Shown piece by piece: positions 43,175-62,000 of a stretch of 64,000 bases of DNA. The number at the start of each line of letters is the position of its first letter. Position 1 is the stretch's first letter. The notes beneath the pieces are model-generated. The model saw nothing but the letters and a program-made list of their open reading frames with translations. It had not been told where the DNA came from and searched no databases. Source of the DNA: Mastacembelus armatus (taxonomy: Eukaryota; Chordata; Actinopteri; Synbranchiformes; Mastacembelidae); assembly GCF_900324485.2 (NCBI RefSeq), contig NC_046649.1, forward strand, positions 18,657,665 through 18,721,664, in the 5' to 3' direction. The position numbers were made by a program, and so were the translations under genes.

Positions 43175-46100
43175 CACACCTGACTCGCCCCATGTCTTTG
43201 GATTCTTGCGTGTGTGTGTGTGTGAACACATGAACTTGAGTGAGGCAACAAGTGCAAGTCCATGATATTGCCTGTTTTAATATTTCTGGCTGCACTATGC
43301 CACTGCGGATTGTATTTGATAGGCTAGATCACATCTCCTACATGAGGTAGGAACAGGGCTCCAACTGACTGTACCAGGTTGTAAAAGACACCTTCTGGTT
43401 TAGGAGATTTAGACCAGCTGACTGCATGGATTAGCAATTTGTTCCAACACATATTTCTTAAAACTGCATCACTATATTTGTTTTTGTTAACTTGGATGAG
43501 TTGTGAAAAGTGTACATTTTATTTAGGTTTTGCACTTCATTTGCTGTCCATTGTGTATTTGAATTATATTTCAGATATTTTGTGTTGAGTGAAAGATGTG
43601 GCCACTAGTAATGCATTTTGTGTTGAGCTCTTCAGTTTTATGTGTCTATTGTGTGTTGGGAACATTTTTCATAAATCTTTTTCTTCCTACACATCCTATT
43701 GGTAAATGATTTACAGCTGTGCACGTCAATTCAGGATCTCTTAACTAGAAAAGCACCATAGTCGGATTTAGAAGTTGGACACCTCTTTGTGTAAATTATC
43801 TTTCATTTCTTCATGTAAAATAAGACATATGGTCATTTGTATTTGTATGACTGATTACAGTGTGGGTAAATGTTATGTCAGTGCCAACAGTTTGTTTGAA
43901 TTCCTACTCGGAGACCTGATTAATAAAAACATGATGTATAGATCATTTATCAGGTTTCTCTCAGAAATTTTGTGTGCTTATATATAGGTAGATAGAACTA
44001 AAGAGACAATATAGACGAGGATTTTGATTAATTGCATAATGGAAAAGATGTAATCACAAGGATAAGATGAATGAAACAAAATTGGCTCTGCACTGATGTA
44101 ATGTGTGCAGAAATTTGATTTGTGATTTCCAGATGTTTAGAAATCAATTTTACAAACCAGTGCTGTATGTTGCAGCTCCTGTATACTTATCTGGAGGCAG
44201 AATGCTCAACTTGGCACCACAGAAACCTGAAATCATTAACTGAACACCACATTTTGGATGGGTGCCTTCTTCAGCTTGCACACTGGAAACAACCAGGGGC
44301 AAGAAGGAAGTTCAAAACAAGTCTTTTTCACAGCTCACATTTGGACCTGTGACTTGTCAAAATGTCATAGCTGACATGCACAAGGCAAGTTTACTATGTG
44401 ACCTGTCAAAACATCTCCTGAATAAAATTATTTTTTTTATTTTAAATGCTTGAAATAACACATATATTGTCAGTAAGCATTAGTCTATTTTAAAGAGTTA
44501 CTTAAGACATCACATTGTTCTTTTTAAATTTTGATTTAGAATTCTTTAATAAACTGTAAAGTCCTAATGGCAATCTTGAGGAGAGATTAAAGTTGGGGAT
44601 GTACTGGAGTTGTATCAGAAATCAGGCTGCACTGGTCATGTATCAAACACTGGATCTTAGTCAGTACCCACTTTTGATATGCTGCATGGCAAAACAAGCC
44701 ATACAAATTTTTGCTATTCTCCGGTGGTTAATAGAATTATTACTGTGACCATGGAGGCCATGACATTTTCAAGATGGATGGTGACAATAACAGCAATCCT
44801 AGCATTAAAACAGATTTAAAATGGGCATTCTGCCACTTGTGATAAAGTTTTGTTCTATAGTGCACTAATAATGTTTTCTGTAGCTCTAGGTGAGCTTTCC
44901 AAATTCAGAATCTGTTATTTCATGTTGGGACAATAATTTCTGAACAGAAAGCCTGTATTACAAAGAGGTGGAGTTCAAGAGACCTGAGCGTTTACTACAC
45001 AACCATGATCTAACAAAATATGCCACTTGCTATATGCTTTTTGGGCTTCTTGGGGCATCTTAACACTCAGCTAGTTGGACACTTTTATTTTCTTCCCCAA
45101 TTTAAAAAAAAATTATTTAATGCAAGGATGGCTTTTTGTAAGTAATGTTGGTGCATGCTATAACCTCACGGTACTATTATGAGTATTTAGAAATCCCTAA
45201 TAATCAAACCCTGCTAATAAGACCATAAAATGGGAACCGCATCAAGAGCACTGTCTTTTTGTTTATTGCATGAATTGTACATATTTCCAACTGAATTGGT
45301 ATAATGCATTATTAGGCAGTGGTGGAAAAAATGTTCATCAAATGTTCAAAGCCTTATGTATACAAGATGCCAAAAATAACCAGTGGGAAAATTTCAAATA
45401 TTACTCTCAATTGATGGATCAAGATCTTGAAAGGAAATACTGTTTTTTTTTCCTTCTACAAGAAAGAGATTCAAAACCTTAATACTTGAAATGACAGCTG
45501 TTCTGTTCATAACAGAGGGATGTCATTCAGAAAAAAGAAAAAATGAACAGAAAGGGCACCTCAAGTCAACTTTGAATGTTAAAAGTTCTTTGTACTCATA
45601 TAGAATATAAACCTCTGCATCAATACCAATCAAATGTTTTGACATATTTTTTTTTAAGTCAAACAGCATTTGCTTTTTTTTTTTTTTTTTTACAGTTTTA
45701 ATATATATTTATATATGTACATATAAATTCAACTAACTAGAGTTCTCATAGAAAATGAGAAAAAGCTTGACTTTATCGCTCTCACACAACAAATGACTGG
45801 CAAGCATATTGACCCTGCCCCCCCCCCGTCCTTCTCTTTGAGACAGCTTTAATAACACACCACAGAAGTTTGTGTGCGGTGTGCTGGCTGTGAAAACCTG
45901 ACCTGGTTCAAGTGTCAGCAATTGATCTGAGACATTTAGCATCATTAGAGAATTTTAAAGGACCTGCATCAACAAACTGAGTCCTTTGCTACTTCAGTCT
46001 TATTGTCTCACAGTCAAAGTTTGATTTGCAACTGATCCAGGTCAGTTCTGAGTCTTTACAGTACACAGTTCCCCAAAAGAGTCCAAAATAAGTCCTTGTT

Positions 46101-47261
46101 TCTTATGCACATGCTGAAAACCATCTGCCACACCATTTTCATGTTCACTGAGAAAAGTGAACAGAAAATTCTGTCAAAGATGGTTGTCAGGATGGAGAGT
46201 GAGGGGGAAAGAAGAGGAAAGAGGAGGAAGAAAGGCTGGTGGAAGGAAAGAAAACCTCCTCTTCCTCAGCCCAGAAGTGCTTAAGTGCAAAACTGCCCCC
46301 CACTCAACAAAACTAACAAAATTGAATTTCACTGTGCACTTTTCAATGAGCGATACAAGATAACAGCCCTACCTTCCCAATAAAAAGAAAAAAAAGCAAA
46401 AATCACACAGTGCACGTTTTGTCTGTGTCTCAAACTAAAGCATCCCTGATTCAAAGTGCACTCATTAATGAGGTGGGAGGGTGACAGAAAGAGAAGGGGG
46501 GAGTAGCTGAGGGCAGTATGTAGGGTGATGCAGCATGTTAAAATTTAGTAGTCTTCTGGGAGCTAAGGTGTGATAAATGCAACTAACTGCTCAAGCTCAG
46601 GGCCAGAAATCAGCATGAAGCTGGGTCGATGCAGTGAGGGGCAATGGGATTTCCCTCTCATAGTTCACGTTAAAGGAAGTCACATTCAGGGGATGATGGT
46701 TTGATAGTTAGAGGGTATGAGCTCACGCCCTTCCTCCCTGCTGAACTCCTCTTCATCACCACAGAAAGCAAGAGGTGTGCGACTAGGAGGAGGGGACTGG
46801 GACTGTGTGCTGGTGATGTATAGCTTTCTACAGGTTGCCTAAAGAGGAGGTGCTTGTTGCCATACACACAGTACATTGTTCTGGGACTAGGCAGAGCATA
46901 CAGAAAATGTATGGACAACTAGTGGCTCCAAGTGGTTTACGTGGATGTAAGTGCTCACTAAACCTCTTCATACAATTCACAAAAATAATTCTGGAAGTAT
47001 ACAGTCGCCATTTGAACACTGCTGGAAAACGAGGCGTTAAGCATCTCTGTCATGGTACTGTTAAACAGTACGTTTAAGAAAGTGTATGTTTTTATGTGTA
47101 TGTATGAGACTATGTGTGTATGAGTATGTGTGGAAAAAGAAAAAACACCCCTGTGGCTCATCAGTGTGAGTGTGCCAGTGTATCAATAGTGCTTGCCTAT
47201 GTGCATCAATTTAAGGGCAATAAAGTGTATATATGTCTGTATGTAAATATGTATGTGTGGC
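43175..47261. other. convergent 3' ends of ndc1 and dcaf8
   Basis: This stretch contains the ndc1 3'UTR (poly(A) signal AATAAA at 43922-43927, another near 44,424) and, from the other side, the dcaf8 3'UTR. For dcaf8 the nearest minus-strand signals I see are ATTAAA forms near 45,847 and 45,693, the latter next to an 18-base T run on the plus strand. Also seen are a C run near 45,820, a purine-rich patch at 46,190-46,250 and a GT-rich patch at 47,080-47,260. No additional gene is supported. Confidence 0.6.
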
Positions 47262-51903
<4,642 letters not shown>

Positions 51904-52740
51904 TCTGTGTTCTTTGTCCTGCGTCGACCCAAGGGAGAACCTTTGAGTGTCACACACAAACACCGTATTAAAGTTGCTCATTAAACAAACCGCACAGTGC
52001 TCAAAATAAAAAGGGATCTCTTGTATGCATCATTAAGCCCGACATCATTGCTTGCACTCAATGAACTGCTCTCAAGTACCGACGCAGCGGCTTAAGCTAG
52101 CAACCTGTTAGCTCCGCAGCTTCCAAACTGAAAGCAATGCCAATATTAGTGCCTATCTACGGCTGCACATACCCACATAAACAAGCCACCTCGCGTCACA
52201 GCCGACTCACAGGCCTGACTAGTGCCCTATTTTGCTTTGCGATATCTAATATATAACAGTGCATTGTCCCCTACAATACGACTGTTCCGCTACTCAGTAC
52301 ACTTGTTAACGTGTGCTAATGCTAACTAGCATGTGATAGGCTATCAAATATCGAAATTAAAATGCCTCTGTCTAACACAAATACTAACAATCAACAAAAC
52401 AGCTAGTCAAGCAGCTAGCACTGCTGGTAGCGGCTAACTAGCACAGCTAGCTTTACCTCTACTCGAAGGCCGGACGAGGCGTACTTCTTAGTTTAGTCCC
52501 AATTTTTATTGCAGCTTTATTTTCGCCACCTCGCTACTTAGCAGTTGAGCTAAGTCTCCCGACTAGGAATTCTCTGAGAGAAAACACACGACATTAGGAA
52601 TAAGTGCATAAAGCTTTGTGTAAGAAACAGACTATACAGCAAGCTAGCCGCATTCACGCTAGGTTAGCTGCTCTGTTTATGTTTTGACGGTTCAGCTGCT
52701 TTTTTTGTGTTTCCATTTCCGGTGTCGTGCTCGCTTCTTT
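51904..52740 (-). promoter_or_regulatory. dcaf8: dcaf8 5'UTR exon and promoter region
   Basis: A donor (GTAAAG on the minus strand at 52451-52456) suggests a non-coding first exon starting somewhere above 52,457. It would join an acceptor just before the ATG exon, probably the CAG ending at about 51,918. The region is dense in GCTAGC/GCTAAC/TTAGC words (52091-52112, 52313-52330, 52401-52452, 52640-52672). Start site inferred only. Confidence 0.55.
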
Positions 52741-55501
52741 TTTTTCACCGGAAGTTTACAAAGAGAAACAGGTTATAAAGATAAAAAGAATAAAAATAAA
52801 GTCACCAAGCGTTGAGATTAATGTACAAATTCCACACTATTTTATCCTTTTCTATCATCTCAACATTTATTTTCTTAATGACGTATTTTTATTTGGGTTA
52901 ATTTGCTGGCAGCACCCTGTAGGTGAGCTGCTAAGCTATGGCTCCCTATTCTTTCCACTCAACTCAAACAATGTTTACAGTAACTGCACACAGTGGTTAC
53001 AGGAACACACAACATACTAGCACCAACAGTAAATGGTAGTCTTAAAACATTTTGACACAGGAACCTTCTTCAAGACAAGGCCAAATAATTAGTAAAACAA
53101 ATCTTAAACCTGCATTCTTTATTTCTTGATCACTTGGATGCAGTGGAACATACTGTAAGCTCAATATTGACATATATTATATTATATTTATAATGACCAT
53201 ATAAAGCTGTGGCATACACACTTATTTATATATTTCTATTTTCAAAACACTTATTTATATATTGAAATTTTCAATACATTTTTATTTATATATTCAATAC
53301 CTGAATTTCCCCTAGGTGATTATTATATGCTTTTAGACACCTGAAAAATGTAAGTTTTGTATTCATTCCCATTTTAGCTCTGTTCTGCTGAACAATTCCT
53401 TAACAAAATATCAATTGAAATATGCTCCTCTATGTTCAGCAGCTACAGTGGGGTAGTATCAGTATCAGTTGTGCTGGATAAGTATGGTACAGATGGCTTA
53501 ATAGCCTTCCCTTGTTGAAACAGCTTCCTGCTGCAGCTAGAAACAGGGTAGATGAGAACATTGAGAAAAAAACAGAAAAGCAGAGTTGCAGGCTGTAAAA
53601 CTGACACAGTGAACTGAAGGATGCTGAACCCTACAGCTCTGTACAGCTAGAGGGAACTACCACATAAAGTGATAATATATTGTGAGTTTTACATACATTG
53701 TCACATTCTACATGTTCATTTGATTGATACATTTCATGTTAATATATCTTTTATGTGGATTAATTTTCATGACCATATAAACCTACTTGTGCCATGTGAT
53801 ATGATTAAGGAACATGCAATGCATTAACACAAAACTATATACATTTATTTTAAACCTAAATTCTGACGCACAGCAACATTACTAAGATTAAAGTAAAACC
53901 TGTATTATATTTCCTAAACAAATTGAAAATGCAACAGTACAGTAGTCAGTCTGGATCTTTCAGGGACTGGATGTTTTGACTGCTATTTCATTGCAAATCA
54001 GTATCTGGGAAAAAACAGACCTATGGACAGAGATTCAGAGCTATGGAACCAGGCTTGTTCTGGAGCAGTTACTTGACTTAGTTTACTAAAGTTTGTAACT
54101 AAGGTCTAAAGTAAGAAATTACCTGAATTACTGTGATATAGTTTTTCTTTCATTATAATGTCCAATTATCATTTAAACTTAACTATGGGACTGATAACGC
54201 TGCAGGTGTCACTTCTGACTAGTTGTGTTTGTAAGGCTACGCTAATGTGTTTGACTTTCACACTGACCAGCCATTACCAGCTATGTTGTGCTACAGTTTG
54301 GCTAAATAATCTGAAACTGTAGACAGCATAGGGCGAGTGCTGTTATTTGTTTTGGACCGTAACATTCTTTTTGCATGTCAGTAAGAACTGGGACAAGTTT
54401 TACAGTTTAACCTACTTGCTTTTACACGAAGTTCACTGGGGCGGATCAGTGTATAAGGAAACATCTGGTTCTCTCCCTCCGGGTAAAACAAGACAGGATC
54501 CCTCAGCTTCCTTCCTGTGTTTATGTCATGCATTTAATGACAGTGAATCAGTAAATCCCAAGCAGGAGGACGTTTTCTCTCTCTGTTAGACCCGTTGATT
54601 CTTTTCTGTCTGTTTGTATTAAAACTTAGAGATCACGGCTTCCTAGCACACTACTTACAAAGGACTAAGATTATAGTCACCTGTCAAAGCTTCTTATAAT
54701 CTACAAGGAATATCAACTGAGAATATAATTACTCTGTAGCACATACAAGTACTAAATATTTCAGTCAACTGACACAACACAGGCCTGGGAATTCAACAAA
54801 TGTTATGTTCTATCAATTCTCATATTTTGTATGAATATTCATTAATTATGTACTATAGAGCATATTTCTTTCTGAGGTTAAAAACTAATCAATCAAATTG
54901 AACTAAAATAAAACACCACCATGATTAATTGTTTATCAACCTTCACTTACAACGATGACAACTTTCTCATATTAATAGCTTTATTTGCTGCAAACACCTG
55001 GAGTTCACAAAGTTGCGACGTTAAATGAGTAATTAGGCCATAACTTCTAGCGCTAATGGTGGTGGACATGCGACAAGTCTGTCACCAACTAAAGCTTTCA
55101 AACCAACACGGAATCGAAAAACACCCCTTAAAAAAAATAGAGTCATCAGAAAGGCAGAGTTTGTTTTATTAGATCTTGCAAGTGTTTAAATTGGAGGCTC
55201 ACTTCGGAAGTAAGGGGAAGTCTAGATTTTTAAAAATAATAATGAGAGCTACGACCATCTCAGAGAAGAATTTCATAGAAAGGAAGGGGAAGTTCACAGT
55301 CAGACGAGGTTTCACGGCAGTCAGCAGCTGTGCATCATAAGCTGCAGCAGCTCTCTCTGTCCTCCAGAGGCGATACTGGAGTTTGGAGACGAGCGGACGG
55401 CGCCGAGCGCAGCCTTGTATCATGTCGTGCACAGCTTTAAAATAGGAGACAAAGTTTTAATATTTAGCGACAAGCCGCTGTTTTCATCGCTCTCTGACAA
55501 C
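52741..55501. other. intergenic region between dcaf8 and vav3
   Basis: The region is AT-rich with TTATTTATATATT-type low complexity near 53,165-53,300. No exon, RNA gene or recognisable transposon was seen. GC content rises from about 55,300 toward the vav3 start codon, where the vav3 5'UTR and promoter must lie. Confidence 0.55.
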
Positions 55502-58500
55502 ATGGAGTATTGGAGACAATGTGCGATGTGGCTGATCAGCTGCAACGTGCTGCCAGCGAACCACAGGGTAACTGCGGACACAGCGCAGGTGTTCGACTTG
55601 GCGCAAACCTTGCGGGACGGGGTGCTACTGTGCCAGCTGTTGAACAACCTGAGACCCTGCACCATCAACCTGAAGGAGATCAATCTCAGGCCGCAGATGT
55701 CACAGGTACACGGATCATCGTGCGCTGGTGTCATGTGAGAGGAACTGGGAAAATGCTGTGACGGCAGGGTTAGGCTGACAGAGACGCGCTACACTAAAAG
55801 TGTCATGTCAACAGTAGGCGATGCCCATCAAATGAAATTAGGGTTTTTCATAGGAAGGCGCTCCAGAAGGCATATCAACGCAAAATTATCGAGGTTTATC
55901 GAGGCGTATTAGAGTTCAAGCTACAAATTGGCAGCTGCTTTTTGAGAAGTAGTTGTAGGAAATACAAATAATTCAGGTCTCATGCCGCCACAGAAAAAGT
56001 AGATGTCATGCTCGCATATACTTGTTTTGTTAAAATAACTGCAAGCAACCACAGTAACTGAGGTGTTAGTATAAGTTAAATGCAGAGGAATGGGGGGAGA
56101 TTGGTTATTCTGTCCTTTCAAAATAGGTCAGTATTAATTCCCAGTAGGCTATTTTGTAGTTTAAACTAAACTTATGGTTATTTTCCATCTGACCAACACA
56201 CTGTCCAGAATTTGGGAATATAGAGCCATCCTCTTTTCTTTGGCACTATTTTAAACCACTGGCTGACTCAGACAGGAGATTATCATCTGCTTTGGACATG
56301 ACTTCAACCATCAGTTGTTTTCTAAATATGATAATTAACCCAAGCTGACTTCTTCTGTGTCTGTGCTGTTTTGGTGTCTTTAACACTGATGTTTAACAAC
56401 TGATGGTGCACCGCACATCCCTTAGCCTGGGAAACCCAAATCAATGGTCTGAGGTTTGACCTCTCTTTACCCATCATTCCTCCTGCTGCCACTGGAGAGG
56501 CCTGATAAAATCGTGGCTTTGATCCACCCGTTAGTTAGGGATCTCTTATTATCAGCTTGTGGTTTGCTTTCCAGTGAGTTTGAAGTCTTATAGCATGTTT
56601 AGTTAGTGTTTAGAAGACAAAAGTACACACTTTAAGAAACATATTTTCTGCTACATGGCCAGATAGTGATCTTTGTTGATGTAACTGAGACTGATTTTTA
56701 TAGCAGTGTATCTCAGTATGAGCCAGTAAATATAACTAAAATTGGGTGTGCTTATCAAAGTACTCACTATGTCACCATGACAAGATTTTCTTTGCACTTA
56801 CTTATAGGCAGTAGCTAGTCAGACTTAGACCTAGCTTGATTCTATTTAACCTGAGGTCATTGAATGTAATAATATGGACCAGGATACAAAGCACGCATGC
56901 AAAAAAAGGTTTAACTTAAGCAAGCCTAATAATTTGTTACTCAATTTCATACGGTACAATTTTAAATCCATAAATGTATGATTGAAAGGCAGCATCACAA
57001 CCTTAAAACATATTTAATAAAAAAACCTTTAATTTAATGACCAAAAATCTTTGCGTCAAAGATAATTAAAAATCAGTTTTCTAGCTGGGCATTTGGTTGC
57101 ACTCAGTCTACAGTTTTCTGTGCTCTGTCAATGCACTTATCTTTTATGTTCTTGACAGACAGAAAAAGCCAACAGGGGCTAATGTACAATGGATTGTCAT
57201 AGCCTGCAGCTATAGGCCATCTGATTATGGTCCTTTAGCTATCAGTGAGAAAAGCATATGTGTCATGGAACTCTAGGTTTTAAATGGCTTTCGCTGTGCT
57301 CTAGTGACCTGCGATCTTGGAAGTGGAAACAAGGGCTTGAAGGTAATGGACTGGCGTACGAGAGTGCAGTGTACTGTGATGAAAATGCACCCAGAAATGC
57401 TGTTTGTATTCTTTTGTTTTCAGGCCTTGGTGCAAATACAAAACACGGAACTGATAGTAAAAATTGTATATATGCATCATGAATAAACAGGCAGTCACCT
57501 TGTGTGTGACCCCACCTTGAGAAAATGATAACAACAGATATCCAAAGAAAATCATTCAAGAGAGAATCAGTCAGCATAAACATCAACGTATATGAGCAAA
57601 TAAGATAATAAATAATAAAAAATATCCAAAAGATAAGCCTCAGAAGGTAATCTATTATGAATAAACAAATCATTAATATCCTTCACAAAGCCATACAAAA
57701 AAAGAAACATGTTTTCTCCAGTGAAACCAAAGATCTTGTTCACTCTCAAACTAGATGTGAACAAAACAATATGCACCAGAGCTGTGGCTGTGTTCAGGAC
57801 TACGATACTGCTATTGGTGCAAAGCCATCACCTTCATGCACTTCCTCTCCAGACAAACAGGGCCCCAGGGGGCGGTGGAGTGATTACAGGCGCCTCCTCG
57901 ATGAGCTGATAAAAAAAGAATTATATCTCTTCTCAAGAATCTTGTTATAGCTCTCTCTTTTACTGCTAATGATCACATTCATCTTCTAGTTTACTCATCA
58001 CTCAATAATGTGGTTGAAAGGGCTAATTATATCCTTACAGTTGTTTACTGTTTGAATACTATACAGTGTGATTTGTACAGCATTTTTAGTATAAGTGGCC
58101 CACGCTTGACTAAGATCTCAAGCTTGAAGCTTAACTCATAACCATAATCACACTGTCTGTTTAGAAGTTGAAAAGTGAATGCATTCTTCCCACTGAGATG
58201 CAGATCCTAATAGGAAGTGACACCAAAAAGCGCACATGGTTAGTGGTTTCATTTTGCACCATGAAACTTTCAGTTTTCACTTTCAGTTTTGCAGGATATG
58301 TGGTTCATCTTCATTTTTATAAAGGCGTCTTCAAAATTCCCTCAGTGGCATAGTGTTGCTGTAATAGAGAATTATTTAGATTGTTTAGATTACAACAGAA
58401 CTAAAAGGTTTGTTCTGTTAAATTATGCATAAAATATTTTATTGCAACATGCAATACAGATTCCTGCTGGAATACCAGTATAGTGGAGGTGAACTTAATT

Positions 58501-59057
58501 CCATCTGTGGTGCTCCAAGCATTAAAAGAAAATATTTATAACTTTCAGTAGCAAAATATATGTCCAAAAACTATGTCAGCTGTTCATGGGGACTGTCTCG
58601 TTGGCAAAGAGTACTTCCAAAAATGACTATTGACAAATTGTGCTTATTCTGTGGCGCCGTTTCTGTAAAGAAATATTGATTTTTAATTTTCCACTCTTCA
58701 GCATGAGCTTTGAGAAAACTGAGACATGAGCTTTGAGAAAACTGAGACATGGGCTTCTCAAAACCTGGGCAGCTAAATTGCAGGAAAATGTGCTTTTAAA
58801 TTCTGCATTCAGGTCGTTGTAGCCAGACAAAACTACGTTTGGGTAAATAATATACAAATTAATATGAATGAATATAAATAAAAAGAGAACAACATTTTGT
58901 TATTATTAAATTGATATGTGTACATTTTTGCCATTTTCAGTTCCTGTGCTTGAAGAACATCCGGACATTTCTTATATCTTGCTGTGATGTGTTTGGGATG
59001 AAGAAAAGCGACTTATTTGAAGCTTTTGATCTCTTTGATGTTCGGGACTTTGGCAAG
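55502..59057 (+). CDS. vav3: Vav guanine nucleotide exchange factor 3, first two coding exons (gene continues beyond window)
   Basis: Exon 1 is 55502-55705 (68 codons, starting [18 protein letters not shown]) and exon 2 is 58941-59057 (39 codons, [11 protein letters not shown] to FDVRDFGK). Both end in phase 0. Together the 107 residues cover most of the calponin-homology domain that autoinhibits Vav proteins. [40 protein letters not shown] and NLRPQMSQ fit VAV3 better than VAV1 or VAV2 as I remember them (VAV2 has LSPGSIDLKDI). The DH, PH, C1, SH3 and SH2 domains would be encoded to the right. Vav3 activates Rho/Rac GTPases below tyrosine kinases. No match to exon 3 (VIETLSRLSR in human) was seen before the window ends. 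Teleosts may have two vav3 copies; which one this is cannot be told. Confidence 0.92.
55706..58940 (+). other. vav3: vav3 intron 1
   Basis: This 3.2-kb intron has standard GTACAC and TTTTCAG boundaries. Within it I see only a 23-bp tandem duplication (58,702-58,747) and low-complexity AT stretches. Open frames around 57,250-57,780 on both strands have no family resemblance. Confidence 0.75.
58702..58747. repeat. 23-bp tandem duplication
   Basis: The 23-bp unit CATGAGCTTTGAGAAAACTG plus AGA occurs twice in a row without mismatch, and a third copy begins with CATG. It lies in vav3 intron 1 about 190 bases before exon 2. Confidence 0.95.
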
Positions 59058-62000
59058 GTAACATCTACATATATGATTTTTTTTTTTCTGTGACAAGACA
59101 ATTAAACAGTCCCATGCTTTCATTTATGACGATACATGAAAGCAGTCAAATTAATTTTGCTCTGTCCTCTTTTCTTCTTTTCCTGAATTTGAACAAGCAC
59201 TGCCTGTTATATTTATGTGACATCAACAGCTGAGTGATAATGAGGCTTGTACTGGTTGTCTCTAATCAATAATTCAGTTTACGGTTTTTCTCCAAGCACT
59301 GGGCGCACTGTTGGAAACAGTAGGCCGAGTTTTGAGAATGTGGGAGACAAACACCGAACCTGTGTTCCACTTTACAAAACACTTTTCAACATAATACATC
59401 AAATCCCTGGTTAACAGCTACAATTACATACTGGAGATAGAAAAATGAAATTGAAATTATATAAGAAAATATTGGATTAATATGAGCAGAAAACTTCCAG
59501 GGGAAACTCAAACTCTTTCTTTCACCTATTGCCTGTCATTGCATTTCTCTTGCTTGGTCATCTTCTTTTTATTGCCATTATTATGGGAGCCAGTTTGAGT
59601 GTTTGCACAGTGTTACCAGGTCAGTGGGTTTGTAGTGTGCTCCTCCTAGCTACTCAGTTGAATCTGCTCACAGCACAGAAGCCTGATTTAACTTCACTGA
59701 AAAAAGCACACACTTACTCTGCGCAGCCTTATTCCCACACTTCTTTACTTGAGTGCAGTTCATAAATTTGCCTTGGAGCATTTAGAATTGTCTGGACATT
59801 TATAGGCTATCCATGGGGAAGTACATTACTGTTTATTTCTTACTTTTGAAGTGCATTTTCTTTGTATTAAACTGATGTATTTATTTTTCTAATTTATTAC
59901 CATTAATTGAATTTATTACTTACTAAAATACAGAGAGACTAGCTTGTAAAAACCTTACCTTAATGCCAAAAGGACCTAATTTAAGGTAACTATTCGCTGT
60001 TATGTATAATACTTTAATTTTATAATTTTAATGATTTTTGCCAGAATGTATTATATGGGTTTTTAAATCATTTAAAAGGTATATCCTGTGGTTTAACAGC
60101 ATAATGCTTTCCTTGTTTCTTAATCAGAAAATTGTTAAAAGAAAGAAATGATCTCCAGACAAAGAAAAGTATATTACAATTCTTTCACTGAGACATATTA
60201 TACATGATTACACTGTTTAATCCACTTCCCTTCAGAGAACAGAGGGCACTCATACGTATCAGAGAACTGTGCCGGAGTGCATATTGAGCTTTGCGTGTAG
60301 TTTCCCTGCACAAAATCATTTCTTTCAGTTCAGTGTGCTCTAAAGAAGCTTCCAGTTAATCTGGTTGCTGTTAATCCCACAGGGGAGGTGCTGCAAATAT
60401 GTACAGTACATCCAAGCTGGGCTGCATAATCTTAGACATGTTCGAGAGATGCCCATCAAACAAACAAGCATCCAGAGAGTGAAGATTGCACTACATCACT
60501 GCATTACTTTCTTCTTCTTCTTTTTTTTTTAGCATCATTAGTTAAAAATATGGGTGTACTGTTGGATGGGTGTCAGGAAGGGTTGTACAGCCAAACAAGA
60601 AATGTTCAATCACTTTTTGATTTTCCAGAAAACATCCAAAGACTACATCTCAAATCTCAGCCAGTGTAATCCACTGGGGTAGAGTTGTGCCAACTCTGCC
60701 CCTAGATTGAGCATTAGTCTACTGAATATCTAATGAGAGCTCTCTAACCTACATTTCTGGGCTGAGTTTCTTCAGGCTTCACCTCAAGTAGACTGCTTGC
60801 AGCAGCCTGGAGGCCGGAAGCATGAAGAGAAGGAAACAAACCATTTGTTTAATTTTTAAATTTTATTTAGCTAAAATATGAACATCACAGTAAAAGCAAA
60901 ATGCAATCATTCAAGTAAGCCGAGAAGGTGTCACAGTTGGTGTATGGAGCTTCAGAAAAGCTAAACATGCAGTCAGGCTGACAGGTGCAGTGAAAGGATT
61001 TAATAGAGAAGTGATGGCTAGGATTACAGGTAAACAACAAAAGTCCAAAAAAAACAGGCCAGAGGTCAAAGACAGATAAACAGAAAGGAAGACTAGAAAA
61101 CTACTGGTCTGGCACAAGAGACAATCTAGCAGGGAACTGGTTGAAGAATACTTGTGGACATTATACAATAAGCTAATGAGGGAAATGGGATCAGGTATAC
61201 AGGCACCCACTGACAGTTTTAAGAGTAGGAGACAGGTGTTTCTGGAAGTCAGGGAGGGAAATCTGAGGATATCTGATGGGTGCAAGGGCATGGCAGAGAG
61301 ACATCCTTCCTTCCATCTATTATTACTACCGCATTATTATTATACCACTTATCCCGCAGTGTAGAGGGTCACCAGAGGGCTGGAGCCAATCCCAGCTGAC
61401 ACTGGGCAGGAGGGAGACAGGGACAGAATGGCCAAAATAAACAGGACTCAGACAGGAAGCATGGGAGAAGAACATTTAATAAGCATGGTTAATAAAATAG
61501 TAATGGTTAATAAAATAACTACTCATGCTCCTTGTGTTGCTGAGAGTTATGAATTCATGACACTCTTGTGTCTGTATGGTGAATATGAAGTTATAGCCAG
61601 CAGGTGATTAGCTTAGCTTTGAACAAAGGCTGGAAATGGGAAAAAGAGCTAGTCTGGTTCTGTCCAAAAGTAAAAAAAATGGCAGTGTAACAGAATCTGA
61701 AAAGCTCTTTATTGTCCAGCTGTTTGTCCCTCTGCGGGCGACTTAGAAGTAGAGGAAAACCTTCTAAAATACTGAGGTCTGTAGAGTCATTATCACCAAC
61801 CCATCAGTGAGAGAGTAAACAGTGAGAGACACTGCAGTTCCAAACTATGTTACAGTTACCTGCTGCAGCTAAAAAAATATAGATGGAGACATGGAGCCTC
61901 CTTCCTGCCCTAGCATGCATAAATAATCATGAGATGGTCCGAAATCTGTGGACACTAGTGAGTTTAGTTTTTGGGGACCTAAAAATAGTTTTGAGAGTAG

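Noticed and set aside
44122-44453. Open frames between ndc1 and dcaf8
   Set aside because: Short, without family resemblance or splice context, in the probable 3'UTR and intergenic region.
45660-45700. Processed retrocopy suggested by an 18-base T run
   Set aside because: No coding remnant or target duplication is adjacent; it is more simply a low-complexity run near the dcaf8 3' end.
51904-51981. Upstream in-frame ATG for dcaf8 (MSNFNTVF...)
   Set aside because: A pyrimidine-rich run and CAG between it and the chosen ATG look like the exon acceptor, so the upstream ATG is probably intronic; the shorter start agrees better with the family.
60911-61291. 126-codon minus-strand frame rich in Leu, Ser and Phe
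   Set aside because: It lies in a repeat-derived block inside vav3 intron 2 and resembles no protein family.
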